Below, one piece after another: positions 10,545 to 20,794 of a DNA stretch of 64,000 bases (position 1 is the first letter of the stretch; every line of letters begins with the position of its first letter). The notes under the pieces were generated by a model, which was not told where the DNA came from, ran no database searches, and worked only from the letters and a program-made list of their open reading frames with translations. The DNA lies in contig NZ_JAIVMG010000001.1 of NCBI RefSeq assembly GCF_020177335.1, positions 248,001 to 312,000 on the forward strand. Direction: 5' to 3'. This DNA is from Stappia indica (lineage in GTDB: Bacteria; Pseudomonadota; Alphaproteobacteria; Rhizobiales; Stappiaceae). The position numbers and the translations under genes were made by a program.

Positions 10545-11159
10545 ATGGTTCTGCAAGCCGTCTTTTTCTACCTCTTCGCGGCGATTGCCGTGGCATCCGC
10601 CTTCATGGTGATCGCTGCGCGCAATCCGGTGCATTCGGTGCTGTTTCTGATCCTCGCGTTCTTCAACGCGGCGGGACTGTTCATCCTGATTGGCGCGGAG
10701 TTCCTCGCCATGCTGCTCGTCGTCGTCTACGTCGGCGCGGTGATGGTGCTGTTCCTGTTCGTGGTGATGATGCTGGATGTGGACTTCGTCGAGCTGCGGC
10801 AGGGCTTCCTCCAGTATCTGCCGGTTGGCGCGTTGGTCGGCATCGTGCTTCTGGTGGAGCTGCTGCTCGGTCTTGGCGCCTGGGTGATTTCGCCCGATCT
10901 CGCCGGAACCTTGCCCGCGCCCGCGCCGGCTGCGGCGGATGTGTCGAATATCCGCGCGCTCGGCGAGCTGATTTACACCCGCTACATCCTGTTCTTCCAG
11001 ATGGCCGGCTTGGTGCTTCTGGTGGCGATGATCGGGTCGATCGTGCTGACGCTGCGGCACAAGCCTGGGGTCAAACGCCAGAATATCGCGACGCAGGTCG
11101 GCCGGACCCGCGAGGCGGCGGTCGAGGTGCGCAAGGTCGAGACGGGCAAGGGGATCTGA
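10545..11159 (+). CDS. nuoJ: NADH-quinone oxidoreductase subunit J
   Basis: NuoJ (204 residues) is a membrane subunit with five predicted helices. Recognisable parts are the N-terminal MVLQAVFFYLFAAIAVASA and the central VVYVGAVMVLFLFVVMMLDV. The ATG at 10545 is preferred to a GTG at 10524 because relatives begin at this methionine. A 183-base gap with a hairpin follows before nuoK. Confidence 0.95.
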   Translation: MVLQAVFFYLFAAIAVASAFMVIAARNPVHSVLFLILAFFNAAGLFILIGAEFLAMLLVVVYVGAVMVLFLFVVMMLDVDFVELRQGFLQYLPVGALVGIVLLVELLLGLGAWVISPDLAGTLPAPAPAAADVSNIRALGELIYTRYILFFQMAGLVLLVAMIGSIVLTLRHKPGVKRQNIATQVGRTREAAVEVRKVETGKGI

Positions 11160-11180
11160 CGGTTCCCGCCTGAGGTTACC

Positions 11181-11202
11181 GTGCCGGCGGCTGAGCCGGC
11201 AC
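11181..11202 (+). repeat. Hairpin in the nuoJ-nuoK gap
   Basis: GTGCCGGC and GCCGGCAC form a perfect eight-base stem around a six-base loop. No T-run follows, so it is unlikely to end transcription fully. GGGTCATC is repeated twice just downstream. It may stabilise or process the nuo mRNA. Confidence 0.5.
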
Positions 11203-11342
11203 GTTGAGGGTCATCAAGGGTCATCGGTCACCGCTTCCGGCAGGCCGGGACCTTCGTCGAGTTTGAAAGCAGTCGTCCGTTCGGGGCCCAGCCGGGTCGA
11301 TCGAACGGGGCTGGTCATGTTGGGGAGCATTGCGAGGCGCCC

Positions 11343-11651
11343 ATGGAAATCGGTCTGTCACACTACCTGTCGGTCGCCGCGATCTTGTTCACGATCGGAA
11401 TCTTCGGGATCTTCCTGAACCGGAAGAACGTGATCATCATCCTGATGTCGGTCGAGCTGTTGATGCTGGCGGTGAACATCAACCTGGTGGCCTTCTCCTC
11501 CTTCCTCGGCGATCTGGTCGGCCAGGTGTTCGCGTTGCTGGTCCTCACCGTGGCGGCTGCCGAAGCGGCGATCGGACTTGCCATTCTGGTCGTGTTCTAC
11601 CGCAACCGTGGTTCCATCGCGGTTGAAGACATCAACATGATGAAGGGCTGA
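11343..11651 (+). CDS. nuoK: NADH-quinone oxidoreductase subunit K
   Basis: NuoK (102 residues, MrpC-like) is a three-helix membrane subunit in the proton-pumping arm. The buried glutamates expected in helices 2 and 3 are present in [18 protein letters not shown] and [15 protein letters not shown]. It starts after the longest gap in the operon (183 bases) and ends seven bases before nuoL. Confidence 0.97.
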   Translation: MEIGLSHYLSVAAILFTIGIFGIFLNRKNVIIILMSVELLMLAVNINLVAFSSFLGDLVGQVFALLVLTVAAAEAAIGLAILVVFYRNRGSIAVEDINMMKG

Positions 11652-11658
11652 GGGCGCG

Positions 11659-13620
11659 ATGTACCAGGCTATCGTCTTTCTTCCGCTGATCGGCTTTCTG
11701 ATCGCGGGGCTGTTTGGCCGGGCCATCGGGGCCAAGGCCAGTGAATATGTGACCTCCGGGTTCCTGATCATCGCCGCCGTGCTGTCCTGGGTGGCCTTCC
11801 TCACCATCGGTTACGGCGATGGCGCCGTGGTGCGCGAAACCGTGTTCCGCTGGATGGAATCCGGACCGCTGAGCGTCGATTGGACCATTCGGGTCGACAC
11901 GCTTACGGCGGTGATGCTGGTGGTGGTCAACACCGTCTCGGCGCTGGTGCATGTCTATTCCATTGGCTACATGCATCACGATCCGGACCGGCCCCGGTTT
12001 TTCGCTTATCTGTCGCTGTTCACCTTCGCCATGCTGATGCTGGTGACGTCGGACAACCTGCTGCAGATGTTCTTCGGCTGGGAAGGCGTCGGCCTTGCCT
12101 CCTACCTGCTGATCGGCTTCTGGTACAAGAAGCCGTCCGCCAATGCGGCGGCGATGAAGGCCTTCGTCGTCAACCGTGTCGGTGACTTCGGCTTCCTGCT
12201 CGGCATCTTCGGCATTTTCTACCTGTTCACCTCCACCGACTACGACACGATCTTCGCCAACGCGAAGGGGTTCGTGGAAGCAGAACCGGCTGTGGTGTTG
12301 AACTTCCTCGGCTACGAACTGACCCAGCAGGGCGCACTCACCGCCATCTGTCTGCTGCTGTTCATGGGTGCCATGGGCAAGTCGGCGCAGTTCCTGCTGC
12401 ACACCTGGCTGCCGGACGCGATGGAAGGCCCGACGCCGGTCTCCGCGCTGATCCACGCGGCGACGATGGTCACCGCCGGCGTGTTCATGGTGGCGCGCAT
12501 GTCGCCGCTGTTCGAGCTGTCGCCGGATGCGCTGACCGTCGTCACCTTCTTCGGCGCGACCACGGCGTTCTTCGCCGCGACGGTCGGCCTGGTGCAGAAC
12601 GACATCAAGCGGGTGATCGCTTATTCGACCTGTTCGCAGCTCGGCTACATGTTCGTGGCGCTTGGCGTCGGGGCCTACTCGATCGCCGTCTTCCACCTGT
12701 TCACCCACGCCTTCTTCAAGGCGCTCTTGTTCCTCGGTGCCGGCTCGGTGATTCACGCCGTGTCCGACGAGCAGGACATGCGCAAGATGGGTGGCCTCAG
12801 GAAGCATATTCCGATCACCTACTGGATGATGATCATCGGCACGCTGGCGCTGACCGGTTTCCCGCTGACCGCCGGGTTCTTCTCCAAGGACGGCATCATC
12901 GAGGCCGCCTATGTGGGCCACAACGCCTTTGCCCATTATGGCTTCTGGCTGACGGTCGTGGCCGCCGCGCTGACGTCCTTCTACTCCTGGCGTCTGGCGT
13001 TCATGACCTTCCATGGCAAGCCGCGCGCCTCGGTGGACGTGATGAAGCACGTGCATGAAAGCCCGCTGGTGATGACCGTGCCGCTGATGATCCTGGCTGC
13101 GGGCGCTCTGTTCGCCGGTCTGATCTTCGCTGGAGTGTTCATGGGCGAGGGATATGAGGCCTTCTGGAAGGGGGCACTGTTCACCTCCGCTGAGAACCAC
13201 ATCCTCCATGCCATCCATGAAGTTCCGCTGTGGGTGAAGGCCTCGCCGTTCGTGATGATGCTTGGCGGTTTCATCGTGGCGTGGATCTTCTACATCCGCT
13301 CGCCGGACATTCCGCGGCGGCTGGCCGAGCGGCATGACGGGCTCTACCAGTTCCTGCTCAACAAGTGGTACTTCGACGAGCTGTATGACGCGATCTTCGT
13401 GCGGCCCGCCATGTGGATCGGCCGCCAGCTCTGGAAGAAGGGCGATGGCGCGATCATCGACGGGATGGGGCCGGACGGCGTTGCCGCCCGCGTGCAGAAT
13501 GTCACCAGCTGGGTTGTCCGTCTTCAGACCGGCTACCTTTATCACTATGCCTTTGCCATGCTGATCGGCGTTGCCGCGCTGGTCACCTGGTCCATGTTCT
13601 CCGTCGGGGGCGCTCACTGA
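11659..13620 (+). CDS. nuoL: NADH-quinone oxidoreductase subunit L
   Basis: NuoL (653 residues) is the distal antiporter-like pump of the membrane arm (MrpA/ND5 family). It has many membrane helices and a C-terminal lateral helix. Conserved pieces include [18 protein letters not shown], the [20 protein letters not shown] segment with key charged residues, and [16 protein letters not shown]. Its stop overlaps the nuoM start (ACTGATGAGC). Confidence 0.97.
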   Translation: MYQAIVFLPLIGFLIAGLFGRAIGAKASEYVTSGFLIIAAVLSWVAFLTIGYGDGAVVRETVFRWMESGPLSVDWTIRVDTLTAVMLVVVNTVSALVHVYSIGYMHHDPDRPRFFAYLSLFTFAMLMLVTSDNLLQMFFGWEGVGLASYLLIGFWYKKPSANAAAMKAFVVNRVGDFGFLLGIFGIFYLFTSTDYDTIFANAKGFVEAEPAVVLNFLGYELTQQGALTAICLLLFMGAMGKSAQFLLHTWLPDAMEGPTPVSALIHAATMVTAGVFMVARMSPLFELSPDALTVVTFFGATTAFFAATVGLVQNDIKRVIAYSTCSQLGYMFVALGVGAYSIAVFHLFTHAFFKALLFLGAGSVIHAVSDEQDMRKMGGLRKHIPITYWMMIIGTLALTGFPLTAGFFSKDGIIEAAYVGHNAFAHYGFWLTVVAAALTSFYSWRLAFMTFHGKPRASVDVMKHVHESPLVMTVPLMILAAGALFAGLIFAGVFMGEGYEAFWKGALFTSAENHILHAIHEVPLWVKASPFVMMLGGFIVAWIFYIRSPDIPRRLAERHDGLYQFLLNKWYFDELYDAIFVRPAMWIGRQLWKKGDGAIIDGMGPDGVAARVQNVTSWVVRLQTGYLYHYAFAMLIGVAALVTWSMFSVGGAH

Positions 13621-15131
13621 TGAGCAACTGGCCGCTTCTTTCCATCACCACCTTCCTGCCTCTGGTCGGTGTCTTCTTCATCCTGCTGGTTCGCGGCGAT
13701 GACGATGGCGCCAAGGACAACATGCGGCGGGTGGCCCTGATCACCACCGTCTTCACCTTCGCGATCTCGCTGTTCATCTGGGGCGGGTTCGACCCGCAGA
13801 ACCCGGGCTTCCAGTTCGAGGAAAGTGAAGCCTGGCTCGGCGGCAGCATCGGCTACCGCATGGGTGTCGATGGCATCTCCATGCTGTTCGTCATCCTCAC
13901 CACCTTCCTGATGCCCTTCTGCATCCTGGCGAGCTGGAACAGCATCCAGAACCGGGTGAAGGAATACATGATCGCCTTCCTCGTGCTGGAAACGCTGATG
14001 ATCGGCGTGTTCTGCGCGCTCGATCTGGTGATGTTCTATGTGTTCTTCGAGGCGGGCCTCATTCCGATGTTCCTGATCATCGGTGTGTGGGGTGGCAAGC
14101 GGCGGGTGTATGCCAGCTACAAGTTCTTCCTCTACACGCTGCTCGGATCGGTGCTGATGCTGATCGCGCTGATGGCGATGTACTGGGACGCCGGCACGAC
14201 GGATATTCCGACGCTGATGGCGCATAACTTCCCGGCCGGCATGCAGACCTGGCTGTGGCTGGCCTTCTTCGCCAGCTTCGCGGTGAAGATGCCGATGTGG
14301 CCGGTGCATACCTGGCTGCCGGATGCCCACGTGGAGGCGCCGACCGCCGGTTCGGTGATCCTGGCGGCGATCCTGCTGAAGATGGGTGGCTATGGCTTCC
14401 TGCGGTTCTCGCTGCCGATGTTCCCGCTGGCCAGCGACATGTTCGCCCCGTTCATCTTCACCCTTTCGGTCGTGGCCATCGTCTACACCTCGCTGGTGGC
14501 GCTGGCGCAGGAAGACATCAAGAAGCTGATCGCCTATTCCTCCGTCGCTCACATGGGCTACGTGACCATGGGCATCTTCACGATGACCGAGCAGGGGGTG
14601 CAGGGTGCGCTGTTTCAGATGCTGTCGCACGGCATCGTCTCCGGCGCGCTGTTCCTTTGCGTCGGCGTGATCTACGACCGGATGCACACCCGCGACATCT
14701 CCGCCTATGGCGGTCTGGTGAACCGGATGCCGTTCTACGCGGTCGCGTTCATGATCTTCACCATGGCGAATGTGGGCCTTCCGGGCACCAGCGGCTTTGT
14801 CGGCGAGTTCCTGACGCTGATGGGCGCGTTCCAGGTCAACACCTGGGTGGCGCTGATGGCCACGCTCGGGGTGATCTTCTCGGCCGCCTATGCCCTGTAC
14901 CTGTACAAGCGGGTGGTGTTCGGCGCGCTGGACAAGGAGAGCCTGAAGTCGATCATGGATCTCAGCGTCCGTGAGCGGGTGATCCTGGTGCCCTTGATCA
15001 TTCTCACCATCTTCTTCGGCTTCTACCCCGCGCCCGTGTTTGACGTCACGGCTGCATCGGTGGATGCCCTTCTCGCCAATTACCACGCCGCGCTCGAGGC
15101 GGCGCAACAGACCGCCATGTTGGCGCACTGA
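13620..15131 (+). CDS. nuoM: NADH-quinone oxidoreductase subunit M
   Basis: NuoM (503 residues) is the second antiporter-like proton pump (ND4 family). Signature stretches include [36 protein letters not shown] and [17 protein letters not shown]. The ATG at 13620 overlaps the nuoL stop codon by one base. An earlier in-frame start inside nuoL is rejected. Confidence 0.97.
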   Translation: MSNWPLLSITTFLPLVGVFFILLVRGDDDGAKDNMRRVALITTVFTFAISLFIWGGFDPQNPGFQFEESEAWLGGSIGYRMGVDGISMLFVILTTFLMPFCILASWNSIQNRVKEYMIAFLVLETLMIGVFCALDLVMFYVFFEAGLIPMFLIIGVWGGKRRVYASYKFFLYTLLGSVLMLIALMAMYWDAGTTDIPTLMAHNFPAGMQTWLWLAFFASFAVKMPMWPVHTWLPDAHVEAPTAGSVILAAILLKMGGYGFLRFSLPMFPLASDMFAPFIFTLSVVAIVYTSLVALAQEDIKKLIAYSSVAHMGYVTMGIFTMTEQGVQGALFQMLSHGIVSGALFLCVGVIYDRMHTRDISAYGGLVNRMPFYAVAFMIFTMANVGLPGTSGFVGEFLTLMGAFQVNTWVALMATLGVIFSAAYALYLYKRVVFGALDKESLKSIMDLSVRERVILVPLIILTIFFGFYPAPVFDVTAASVDALLANYHAALEAAQQTAMLAH

Positions 15132-15157
15132 CGCTGCCGAGGACGAGAAAAGACGCC

Positions 15158-16612
15158 ATGCAAGCTTATACTCAACTCCCGGACCTGATGCCGGCACTGC
15201 CGGAGCTGCTTCTGGCGGCAGGTGCGCTGTTTCTCCTGATGCTCGGCGTGTTCGGCGAGCGGCGGATCACGCCCTATGTCACCGCGCTGGCGGTGGCGGT
15301 TCTTGCGGTGGCGGCGTTGCCGCTGCTGCTGCCGGTGGAGTTCGGCATCGTCAACGAGACGACCTTCGACGGCGCCTTCGTGCTGGACGGGTTCGCCCGC
15401 TACCTGAAGGTGCTGACGCTGATCGGCTCGGGCTTTGCCATCGCCATGTCGGTGGCCTATGCCCGGAATGCCAATTTCGAGCGCTTCGAATATCCGGTGC
15501 TGATCCTGCTGGCGACGCTCGGCATGCTGATGATGCTGTCGGCGAACGACATGATCACGCTGTACCTCGGGCTCGAACTGCAGTCGCTCGCCCTTTACGT
15601 GATCGCCGCGTTCAACCGGGACAGCACGCGCTCGACCGAGGCGGGCCTCAAGTACTTCGTGCTCGGTGCGGTCTCCTCCGGCATGCTGCTCTATGGCATG
15701 TCGCTGGTCTATGGCTTCACCGGTCAGACCGGGTTCGGCCCGATTGCCACGGCGCTGACCCATGAAGGCGGTGCTTCCATCGGTCTCGTGTTCGGCCTGG
15801 TGTTCATCCTCGCCGGTATTGCCTTCAAGATTTCCGCCGTGCCGTTCCACATGTGGGCGCCGGATGTCTATGAGGGTGCGCCGACGCCGGTGACCGCATT
15901 CTTCGCGGCCGCGCCGAAGATCGCCGCCATGGGCATGCTGGTGCGGATCGTGTTCGACGCCTTCGAGCCGGTGACCCGTGACTGGCAGCAGATCATCGTC
16001 TTCATCTCCATCGCGTCGATGGCGCTCGGTGCCTTCGCCGCGATCGGTCAGCGCAACATCAAGCGGCTGATGGCCTATTCCTCCATCGGTCACATGGGAT
16101 TTGCGCTGGTTGGCCTGGCTGCCGGGTCGCAGCAGGGTGTCGAAGGCGTCATGATTTACATGACCGCCTATCTGGCGATGACCCTTGGCGCGTTTGCCTG
16201 CATCCTGTCGATGCGGCGCAAGGAAGGCATGGTCGAGGACATCTCCGATCTGGCCGGCCTGTCGCGGACCAACCTGCCGATGGCTGTGCTGCTGGCTGTG
16301 ATCATGTTCTCGCTGGCCGGTATCCCGCCGTTCGTCGGCTTCTTCGCCAAGTTCTACGTGTTCCTGGCGGCGGTTGAGGCCGGGCTTTATCCGCTGGCTG
16401 TCATCGGTGTGCTGACCTCGGTGGTGGGCGCTTACTACTACCTGCGGATCATCAAGGTGATGTTCTTCGACGAGCCCGCACCGGCGTTCCTGCCGATGCC
16501 GGCGGAGCTGAAGTTCACCCTTGGGCTGTCGACAGCCTTCGTGCTGCTGTTCATCGTCTTCGCCGGGCCGGTGGTTGAACTGGCCGGCGCGGCCGCCGGG
16601 ACGCTGTTCTGA
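15158..16612 (+). CDS. nuoN: NADH-quinone oxidoreductase subunit N
   Basis: NuoN (484 residues) is the third antiporter-like pump (ND2 family) and the last subunit gene of the operon. Recognisable segments include [38 protein letters not shown] and [19 protein letters not shown]. It follows nuoM by 26 bases with a GAGG-type ribosome-binding site. The next reading frame, a biotin ligase, opens at its stop codon. Confidence 0.97.
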   Translation: MQAYTQLPDLMPALPELLLAAGALFLLMLGVFGERRITPYVTALAVAVLAVAALPLLLPVEFGIVNETTFDGAFVLDGFARYLKVLTLIGSGFAIAMSVAYARNANFERFEYPVLILLATLGMLMMLSANDMITLYLGLELQSLALYVIAAFNRDSTRSTEAGLKYFVLGAVSSGMLLYGMSLVYGFTGQTGFGPIATALTHEGGASIGLVFGLVFILAGIAFKISAVPFHMWAPDVYEGAPTPVTAFFAAAPKIAAMGMLVRIVFDAFEPVTRDWQQIIVFISIASMALGAFAAIGQRNIKRLMAYSSIGHMGFALVGLAAGSQQGVEGVMIYMTAYLAMTLGAFACILSMRRKEGMVEDISDLAGLSRTNLPMAVLLAVIMFSLAGIPPFVGFFAKFYVFLAAVEAGLYPLAVIGVLTSVVGAYYYLRIIKVMFFDEPAPAFLPMPAELKFTLGLSTAFVLLFIVFAGPVVELAGAAAGTLF

Positions 16613-17427
16613 GCGCCCTGATTTTCGACGGGCGCGCGCATCCGGAGGCGGACGGCTTTCGGGTCGCCGCCTTTTCGGATGTCTCCTCGACCAACGCGGT
16701 GGCGCTTGAAGCCGCCGCAAATGGGGACGAGGGCAATCTCTGGATTGTTGCCCGGCGGCAGACCGCCGGGCGGGGACGCCGGGCGCGTGCCTGGGTGTCC
16801 GAACCGGGCAACCTTTACGCGTCGCTGTTGTTGATCGATCCGGCGCCACCGGAGCGGCTGGCGCAATTGCCGATCATCGCCGCGCTTGCGCTTGCTCATG
16901 CGGTGGACCATATGTGTTCCACCTATCATCTCGCTCAGCTCAAATGGCCTAATGATTTGCTCATCGGTGGGCGGAAGATTTCCGGTATTCTGATCGAGGC
17001 GTCGACCGGGCCTGACGGGCGCCGGGCGGTGGTTTGCGGTTTCGGGCTCAATCTTGCCCATCATCCGGACCTGCCCGGCTATCCAACGGCGGATCTCGCG
17101 GGGCTTGGCTATCCGGTCCTGCCGGAGACAGCTTACCGGGCGTTGAACCAGGCGATGGCGACCCAGCTTGAACGCTGGCGGCGTGAGCCATTTTCCGCCG
17201 TGCTGAATGACTGGCGCGCGCGGGCAACCGGTATCGGCCGCCCGATCCGGGTGCGGCTTTCCGACCGGGAGCTTGAAGGCGTGTTCGTCGGACTTGACGA
17301 CGAAGGCCGGCTGCTGCTGCGCGGCGAGGATGGTGCAAACCGAATTATTTCCGCGGGAGACGTTTTCTTCCCGCATCTTGAATCAGAGACGGGTCGCTGC
17401 GGCGGCCAGACAGGAGTTCCTTTATGA
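16609..17427 (+). CDS. birA: Biotin--[acetyl-CoA-carboxylase] ligase, non-standard start
   Basis: This enzyme activates biotin with ATP and attaches it to carboxylase carrier domains. The catalytic motif GRGRRARAW and [20 protein letters not shown] are clear, and a C-terminal SH3-like domain follows. There is no DNA-binding N-terminal domain, so it does not regulate transcription as E. coli BirA does. The substrate-binding SSTN motif lies upstream of the first GTG (16699), and no ATG, GTG or TTG exists in frame before it. Translation therefore probably begins at CTG 16609, CTG 16618 or ATT 16621. The first of these overlaps the nuoN stop (CTGA), and I chose it provisionally. Confidence 0.85.
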   Translation: MSALIFDGRAHPEADGFRVAAFSDVSSTNAVALEAAANGDEGNLWIVARRQTAGRGRRARAWVSEPGNLYASLLLIDPAPPERLAQLPIIAALALAHAVDHMCSTYHLAQLKWPNDLLIGGRKISGILIEASTGPDGRRAVVCGFGLNLAHHPDLPGYPTADLAGLGYPVLPETAYRALNQAMATQLERWRREPFSAVLNDWRARATGIGRPIRVRLSDRELEGVFVGLDDEGRLLLRGEDGANRIISAGDVFFPHLESETGRCGGQTGVPL

Positions 17428-19091
17428 CGAGCGAGAAAGAGCTCGTGTTCGTCGCACTTGGCGGGCTTGGCGAGATCGGTATGAACATGGCCCTTTATGG
17501 CTATGGTCCCGAACATGATCGCCGCTGGCTGATGGTCGACTGTGGCGTGACCTTCGCCGGACCCGACCTGCCCGGTGTCGATGTGGTTGTGCCTGATACC
17601 AGCTTCATTGAAGAGCAGCGCGGGCGGCTGGAAGGCATTGTCATCACCCATGCCCATGAAGACCACTATGGCGCTCTGGTGCATCTGTGGCCCAGGCTGC
17701 AGGCGCCGCTGTACATGACGCCGTTCACCGCCGGGCTTCTGGCGGCCAAGCGCGAGAGTGAGCCGGGCGCGCCGGAGATGCCGGTGCATGTGGTGGAGCA
17801 GGGCGGGCGTATCGCGCTCGGTCCCTTCGAGGTGGAACTGGTGGCCATGTCCCATTCCATTCCCGAGCCTTGCGCCCTGGCAATCCGCACGCCGGCGGGT
17901 ACCGTGGTGCATTCCGGCGACTGGAAGATCGACCCGACGCCGGGCGTCGGCAAGCCGATCGACATCGACCGGCTGGCGGAGATCGGCCGGGAGGGGGTCA
18001 CCGCGCTGATCTGCGATTCCACCAATGCGGTGCGCGATGGCGTCAGCCCGAGCGAGGCGGATGTCGCCGCCGAGCTGGCCAATGTCATTCGCGGCGCCAA
18101 GCGCCGGGTGGCGATTGCCACTTTTGCTTCGAATGTGGCGCGGATTCGCTCCATCGCCCTGGCGGCGAAGGCCTGCGAGCGCGATGTGGTGGTGATGGGC
18201 CGCTCGATGCATCGGGTGATCGATGTGGCCGGAGAACTCGGCTATCTGGATGATCTCCCGGCCTTCCTGTCGGAAGACGCTTATGGCTACCTGCCACCGG
18301 AGAAGGTGGTGTTGCTGGTCACTGGCAGCCAGGGCGAGGAGCGGGCCGCGCTGGCGCGGATTGCGGCGGGCGATCATCGCAATGTCGCGCTGTCACGCGG
18401 CGATATGGTGGTGTTTTCCTCGCGCACGATCCCTGGCAACGAAAAGGCGGTGAATGCGATCATCAACAAGCTGGCCGAGGCCCGCGTGGAGATCGTCACC
18501 GACCGGGAGGCGCTGGTGCATGTGTCCGGGCACCCCCGTCGGGGCGAATTGACCCGGCTTTACGATCTGCTCCAGCCGCAGGCGCTGATCCCGGCGCATG
18601 GCGAAGCGATGCACCTGCGGGCGCAGCGCGATCTGGCGCGGGCTCATGGCATTGCCGATACGCTGATTGCCCGCAATGGTGACATCGTGCGGTTGGCTCC
18701 GGGTAAGCTGAAGCGGCTGGACGAGATCGCCTGCGGAATTCTGGTCAAGGATGGCCTGTTGCTGGGCGATCCGGAGGAAACCGGCGTCAATGAACGGCGG
18801 AAGCTGTCCTTTGCCGGATCGGTGGTGGTGTCGGTCGTGGTCGACGCCAAGGGCGCGCTGGTTGGCGAACCCCAGGTGGCGCTGTTCGGTCTGCCGGAGG
18901 TGGACGAAGAGGGCGATGACATGGAAGATATCGTCATCGACGAGGTGATCGACGCGCTGGAAAGCATTCCGAAGAACCGACGCAAGGATGACGGGCTGGT
19001 CGCGGAGGCGGCGCGCCGCGCGGCCCGGGCAGCCGTTCGCGAGTGCTGGGGCAAGAAGCCGTTGACGCAGGCGCTGGTGATGCGGGTCTAG
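17424..19091 (+). CDS. rnj: Ribonuclease J
   Basis: This 555-residue protein belongs to the metallo-beta-lactamase/beta-CASP family. It combines 5'-3' exonuclease and endonuclease activity in RNA turnover. The metal-binding motif THAHEDHYGA (His76, His78, Asp80, His81) and later histidines in HSIPEP and VVHSGDWKID are present. The beta-CASP part includes FSSRTIPGNE and HVSGHPRRGEL. The start overlaps the birA stop (ATGA), so the two genes are coupled. In alphaproteobacteria RNase J works beside RNase E in RNA maturation. Confidence 0.95.
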   Translation: MTSEKELVFVALGGLGEIGMNMALYGYGPEHDRRWLMVDCGVTFAGPDLPGVDVVVPDTSFIEEQRGRLEGIVITHAHEDHYGALVHLWPRLQAPLYMTPFTAGLLAAKRESEPGAPEMPVHVVEQGGRIALGPFEVELVAMSHSIPEPCALAIRTPAGTVVHSGDWKIDPTPGVGKPIDIDRLAEIGREGVTALICDSTNAVRDGVSPSEADVAAELANVIRGAKRRVAIATFASNVARIRSIALAAKACERDVVVMGRSMHRVIDVAGELGYLDDLPAFLSEDAYGYLPPEKVVLLVTGSQGEERAALARIAAGDHRNVALSRGDMVVFSSRTIPGNEKAVNAIINKLAEARVEIVTDREALVHVSGHPRRGELTRLYDLLQPQALIPAHGEAMHLRAQRDLARAHGIADTLIARNGDIVRLAPGKLKRLDEIACGILVKDGLLLGDPEETGVNERRKLSFAGSVVVSVVVDAKGALVGEPQVALFGLPEVDEEGDDMEDIVIDEVIDALESIPKNRRKDDGLVAEAARRAARAAVRECWGKKPLTQALVMRV

Positions 19092-19161
19092 CACATGCCG
19101 GGTGTGGCGGCCGGGTGCCCGGCTGCATGGCACCGGTGGGACGTGTTATTTGGCTGGGATG

Positions 19162-19192
19162 GGTTCCCGAAAACTGTGCGTTTTTGGGAACC
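19162..19192. repeat. Long hairpin between rnj and mce
   Basis: A 12-base-pair stem (one G-U pair) is formed by 19162-19173 and 19181-19192 around a seven-base loop. It ends about 80 bases before mce. No T-run follows on the plus strand. It could be a weak terminator, an mRNA stabiliser or an RNase J control element; none of these is shown. Confidence 0.55.
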
Positions 19193-19274
19193 TGTCTATG
19201 AATCAAAGAGGTATGGCTCTTTCCTGCGGACTGACCTTCGCTGAAGGAGCTGCTGGTAGCGGGAGACTTTGACG

Positions 19275-19679
19275 ATGATCGGACGCTTGAATCACGTTGC
19301 TATCGCGGTGCCGGATCTGGCGGCGGCCAGTGAGATGTATCGCGATACACTGGGCGCCCAGGTGTCGCCGCCGCAACGCGAGCCTGATCACGGGGTGACC
19401 GTGGTGTTCGTCGAGTTGCCCAACACCAAGATCGAGTTGTTGGAGCCGCTGGACGAAACCTCGCCGATCGCCACCTTCCTGGAGCGCAATCCCGCCGGCG
19501 GCATTCATCATATCTGCTATGAGGTGGAGGATATCTACGCCGCGCGCGATCAGCTGAAGGCAAAAGGAGCGCGTGTGCTCGGCTCCGGCGAGCCGAAGAT
19601 CGGCGCTCATGGCAAGCCGATCCTGTTTCTGCATCCGAAGGACTTCAACGGCACGCTCGTTGAACTCGAACAGGTCTGA
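19275..19679 (+). CDS. mce: Methylmalonyl-CoA epimerase
   Basis: This 134-residue VOC-superfamily enzyme converts the (R) and (S) forms of methylmalonyl-CoA, as needed for propionyl-CoA use. Metal ligands fit the family: His7 in LNHVAIAVPDL, a His in GGIHHICYEVED and a C-terminal Glu in NGTLVELEQ. The ATG at 19275 is used; a TTG six bases earlier is less likely. Confidence 0.93.
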   Translation: MIGRLNHVAIAVPDLAAASEMYRDTLGAQVSPPQREPDHGVTVVFVELPNTKIELLEPLDETSPIATFLERNPAGGIHHICYEVEDIYAARDQLKAKGARVLGSGEPKIGAHGKPILFLHPKDFNGTLVELEQV

Positions 19680-19735
19680 GTCGCCTGACAGCGCCCGCTG
19701 TCCTGAGTTGAGCAGACAGAAAGAGCGTTCCGCCC

Positions 19736-20002
19736 GTGTCCATTATCTCGTCGATTGCGATCTTTTTCATTCTCTGGTGGGTGATCCTTTTCATCGTCCT
19801 GCCCATTGGGGTGGTGACGCAGGAAGAGGAGGGGGCAGTGGTGCCTGGATCCGATCCGAGTGCGCCCAGCCGGCCGAACCTGATCAGGAAGGCGCTGCTG
19901 ACGACGGTTCTCGCCAGCGCCGTGTTCGCCGGCGTTTACTGGTTGTTGGTTCATTCCGGCCTGACACTCGACGACTTTCCGTTTCGCCCACCCAGCGGTT
20001 GA
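19736..20002 (+). CDS. DUF1467 family membrane protein
   Basis: This 88-residue protein has two membrane helices (about residues 5-27 and 52-72) and the conserved start of DUF1467: a hydrophobic segment with WWVILFIVLPIGVVTQEEEG. It begins with GTG. The family is common in alphaproteobacteria next to mce, and its function is unknown. In many relatives proS and lolC follow; here an accessory block follows instead. Confidence 0.85.
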   Translation: MSIISSIAIFFILWWVILFIVLPIGVVTQEEEGAVVPGSDPSAPSRPNLIRKALLTTVLASAVFAGVYWLLVHSGLTLDDFPFRPPSG

Positions 20003-20077
20003 TTCCGCGCGGGCAGGTCGCCGACTCGGGCGGCCAATGGTCAGGCCGAGCCAGGTCCCTGACGGTCGGGGCAACCG

Positions 20078-20443
20078 CTATTCGGTTGCTGCCGGCCATG
20101 TGGCAGCGGCCGGCGCGTCCGCGATGGCATTGACGCCAAGGGCGGCCGCTCCCAGTTCCGCTTGTACCTTGCGCACGATCGGGTCGACCGACGAAAACAG
20201 GCGACTGCCGGCGATGTAGAGCGCGTGTGCGCGGATCTGTCGCCGGGCGGCACTGTCGGCATAAGGAGCGAGCGTCGCGGCGAGATGCGCAGGATAGGTA
20301 TAGCGGACGCCGGCATAGTGGTCGGCATCTGGCTCAGGCCTCACGCCCTTGCGTCTCCAGATCTCGAAAAGGGCCGTACGGCTGAGGACAAGCGGGCCTT
20401 GTGCGACATCCGCGCGTGAACCGAGGATTGGTGAATAGGTCAT
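20078..20443 (-). CDS. Hypothetical protein
   Basis: This minus-strand frame encodes about 121 residues from the ATG at 20443 (MTYSPILGSRADV). A GGGGC stretch upstream may act as ribosome-binding site. The protein looks soluble and mostly helical, with alanine- and arginine-rich segments such as YADSAARRQIRAHALY. I recognise no domain. It opens a small block of genes that interrupts the usual gene order. Confidence 0.5.
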   Translation of the reverse strand: MTYSPILGSRADVAQGPLVLSRTALFEIWRRKGVRPEPDADHYAGVRYTYPAHLAATLAPYADSAARRQIRAHALYIAGSRLFSSVDPIVRKVQAELGAAALGVNAIADAPAAATWPAATE

Positions 20444-20519
20444 CCGAAGCCCCAAAGACAGTGGTGACGATTCCCTCAGGACGAATTTCCACCTGGGGTG
20501 CGGACCCAGTGGAATACTT

Positions 20520-20794
20520 GCCGTTCCGTCCGGTCGCGGACAAAGGGAGTACGGATTTAACTTGATTGCAAGTCGTCAATTTTTGTCGTTTTGGTTGTAT
20601 TTATCGCAATGCTAAGATGGTCGATTGAGTCGCTTTGGCTTCACTTGGGTGTCCTCCTCTGCGTTCTGATTTTTTATATACTTCAATTTGCGAGTTTCAT
20701 TTTTTCCTATTTTGTATTTCCTGCATCATTCAAGGTGTACATTCTTAAAATTTTAAGCATGTCTGTTTCTGCGCCGTAATTTTGGGGGTAGATC
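20520..20794. other. AT-rich region upstream of the acetyltransferase-like gene
   Basis: Base composition drops sharply here compared with the GC-rich surroundings, with runs such as TTTTTTATATA and TTCTTAAAATTTTAAGC. A short hydrophobic frame (20591-20779) lacks a ribosome-binding site and is not called. The stretch probably holds promoters for the divergent genes at 20443 (minus) and 20795 (plus) and may mark a transferred segment. Confidence 0.5.

Noticed and set aside
16699-17427. GTG 16699 as the true start of the biotin ligase
   Set aside because: It would remove the SSTN substrate-binding motif, which is essential in this family.
20591-20779. Short hydrophobic frame in the AT-rich region
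   Set aside because: It has no ribosome-binding site, an unusual start and low-complexity composition; hydrophobic frames arise easily in AT-rich DNA.
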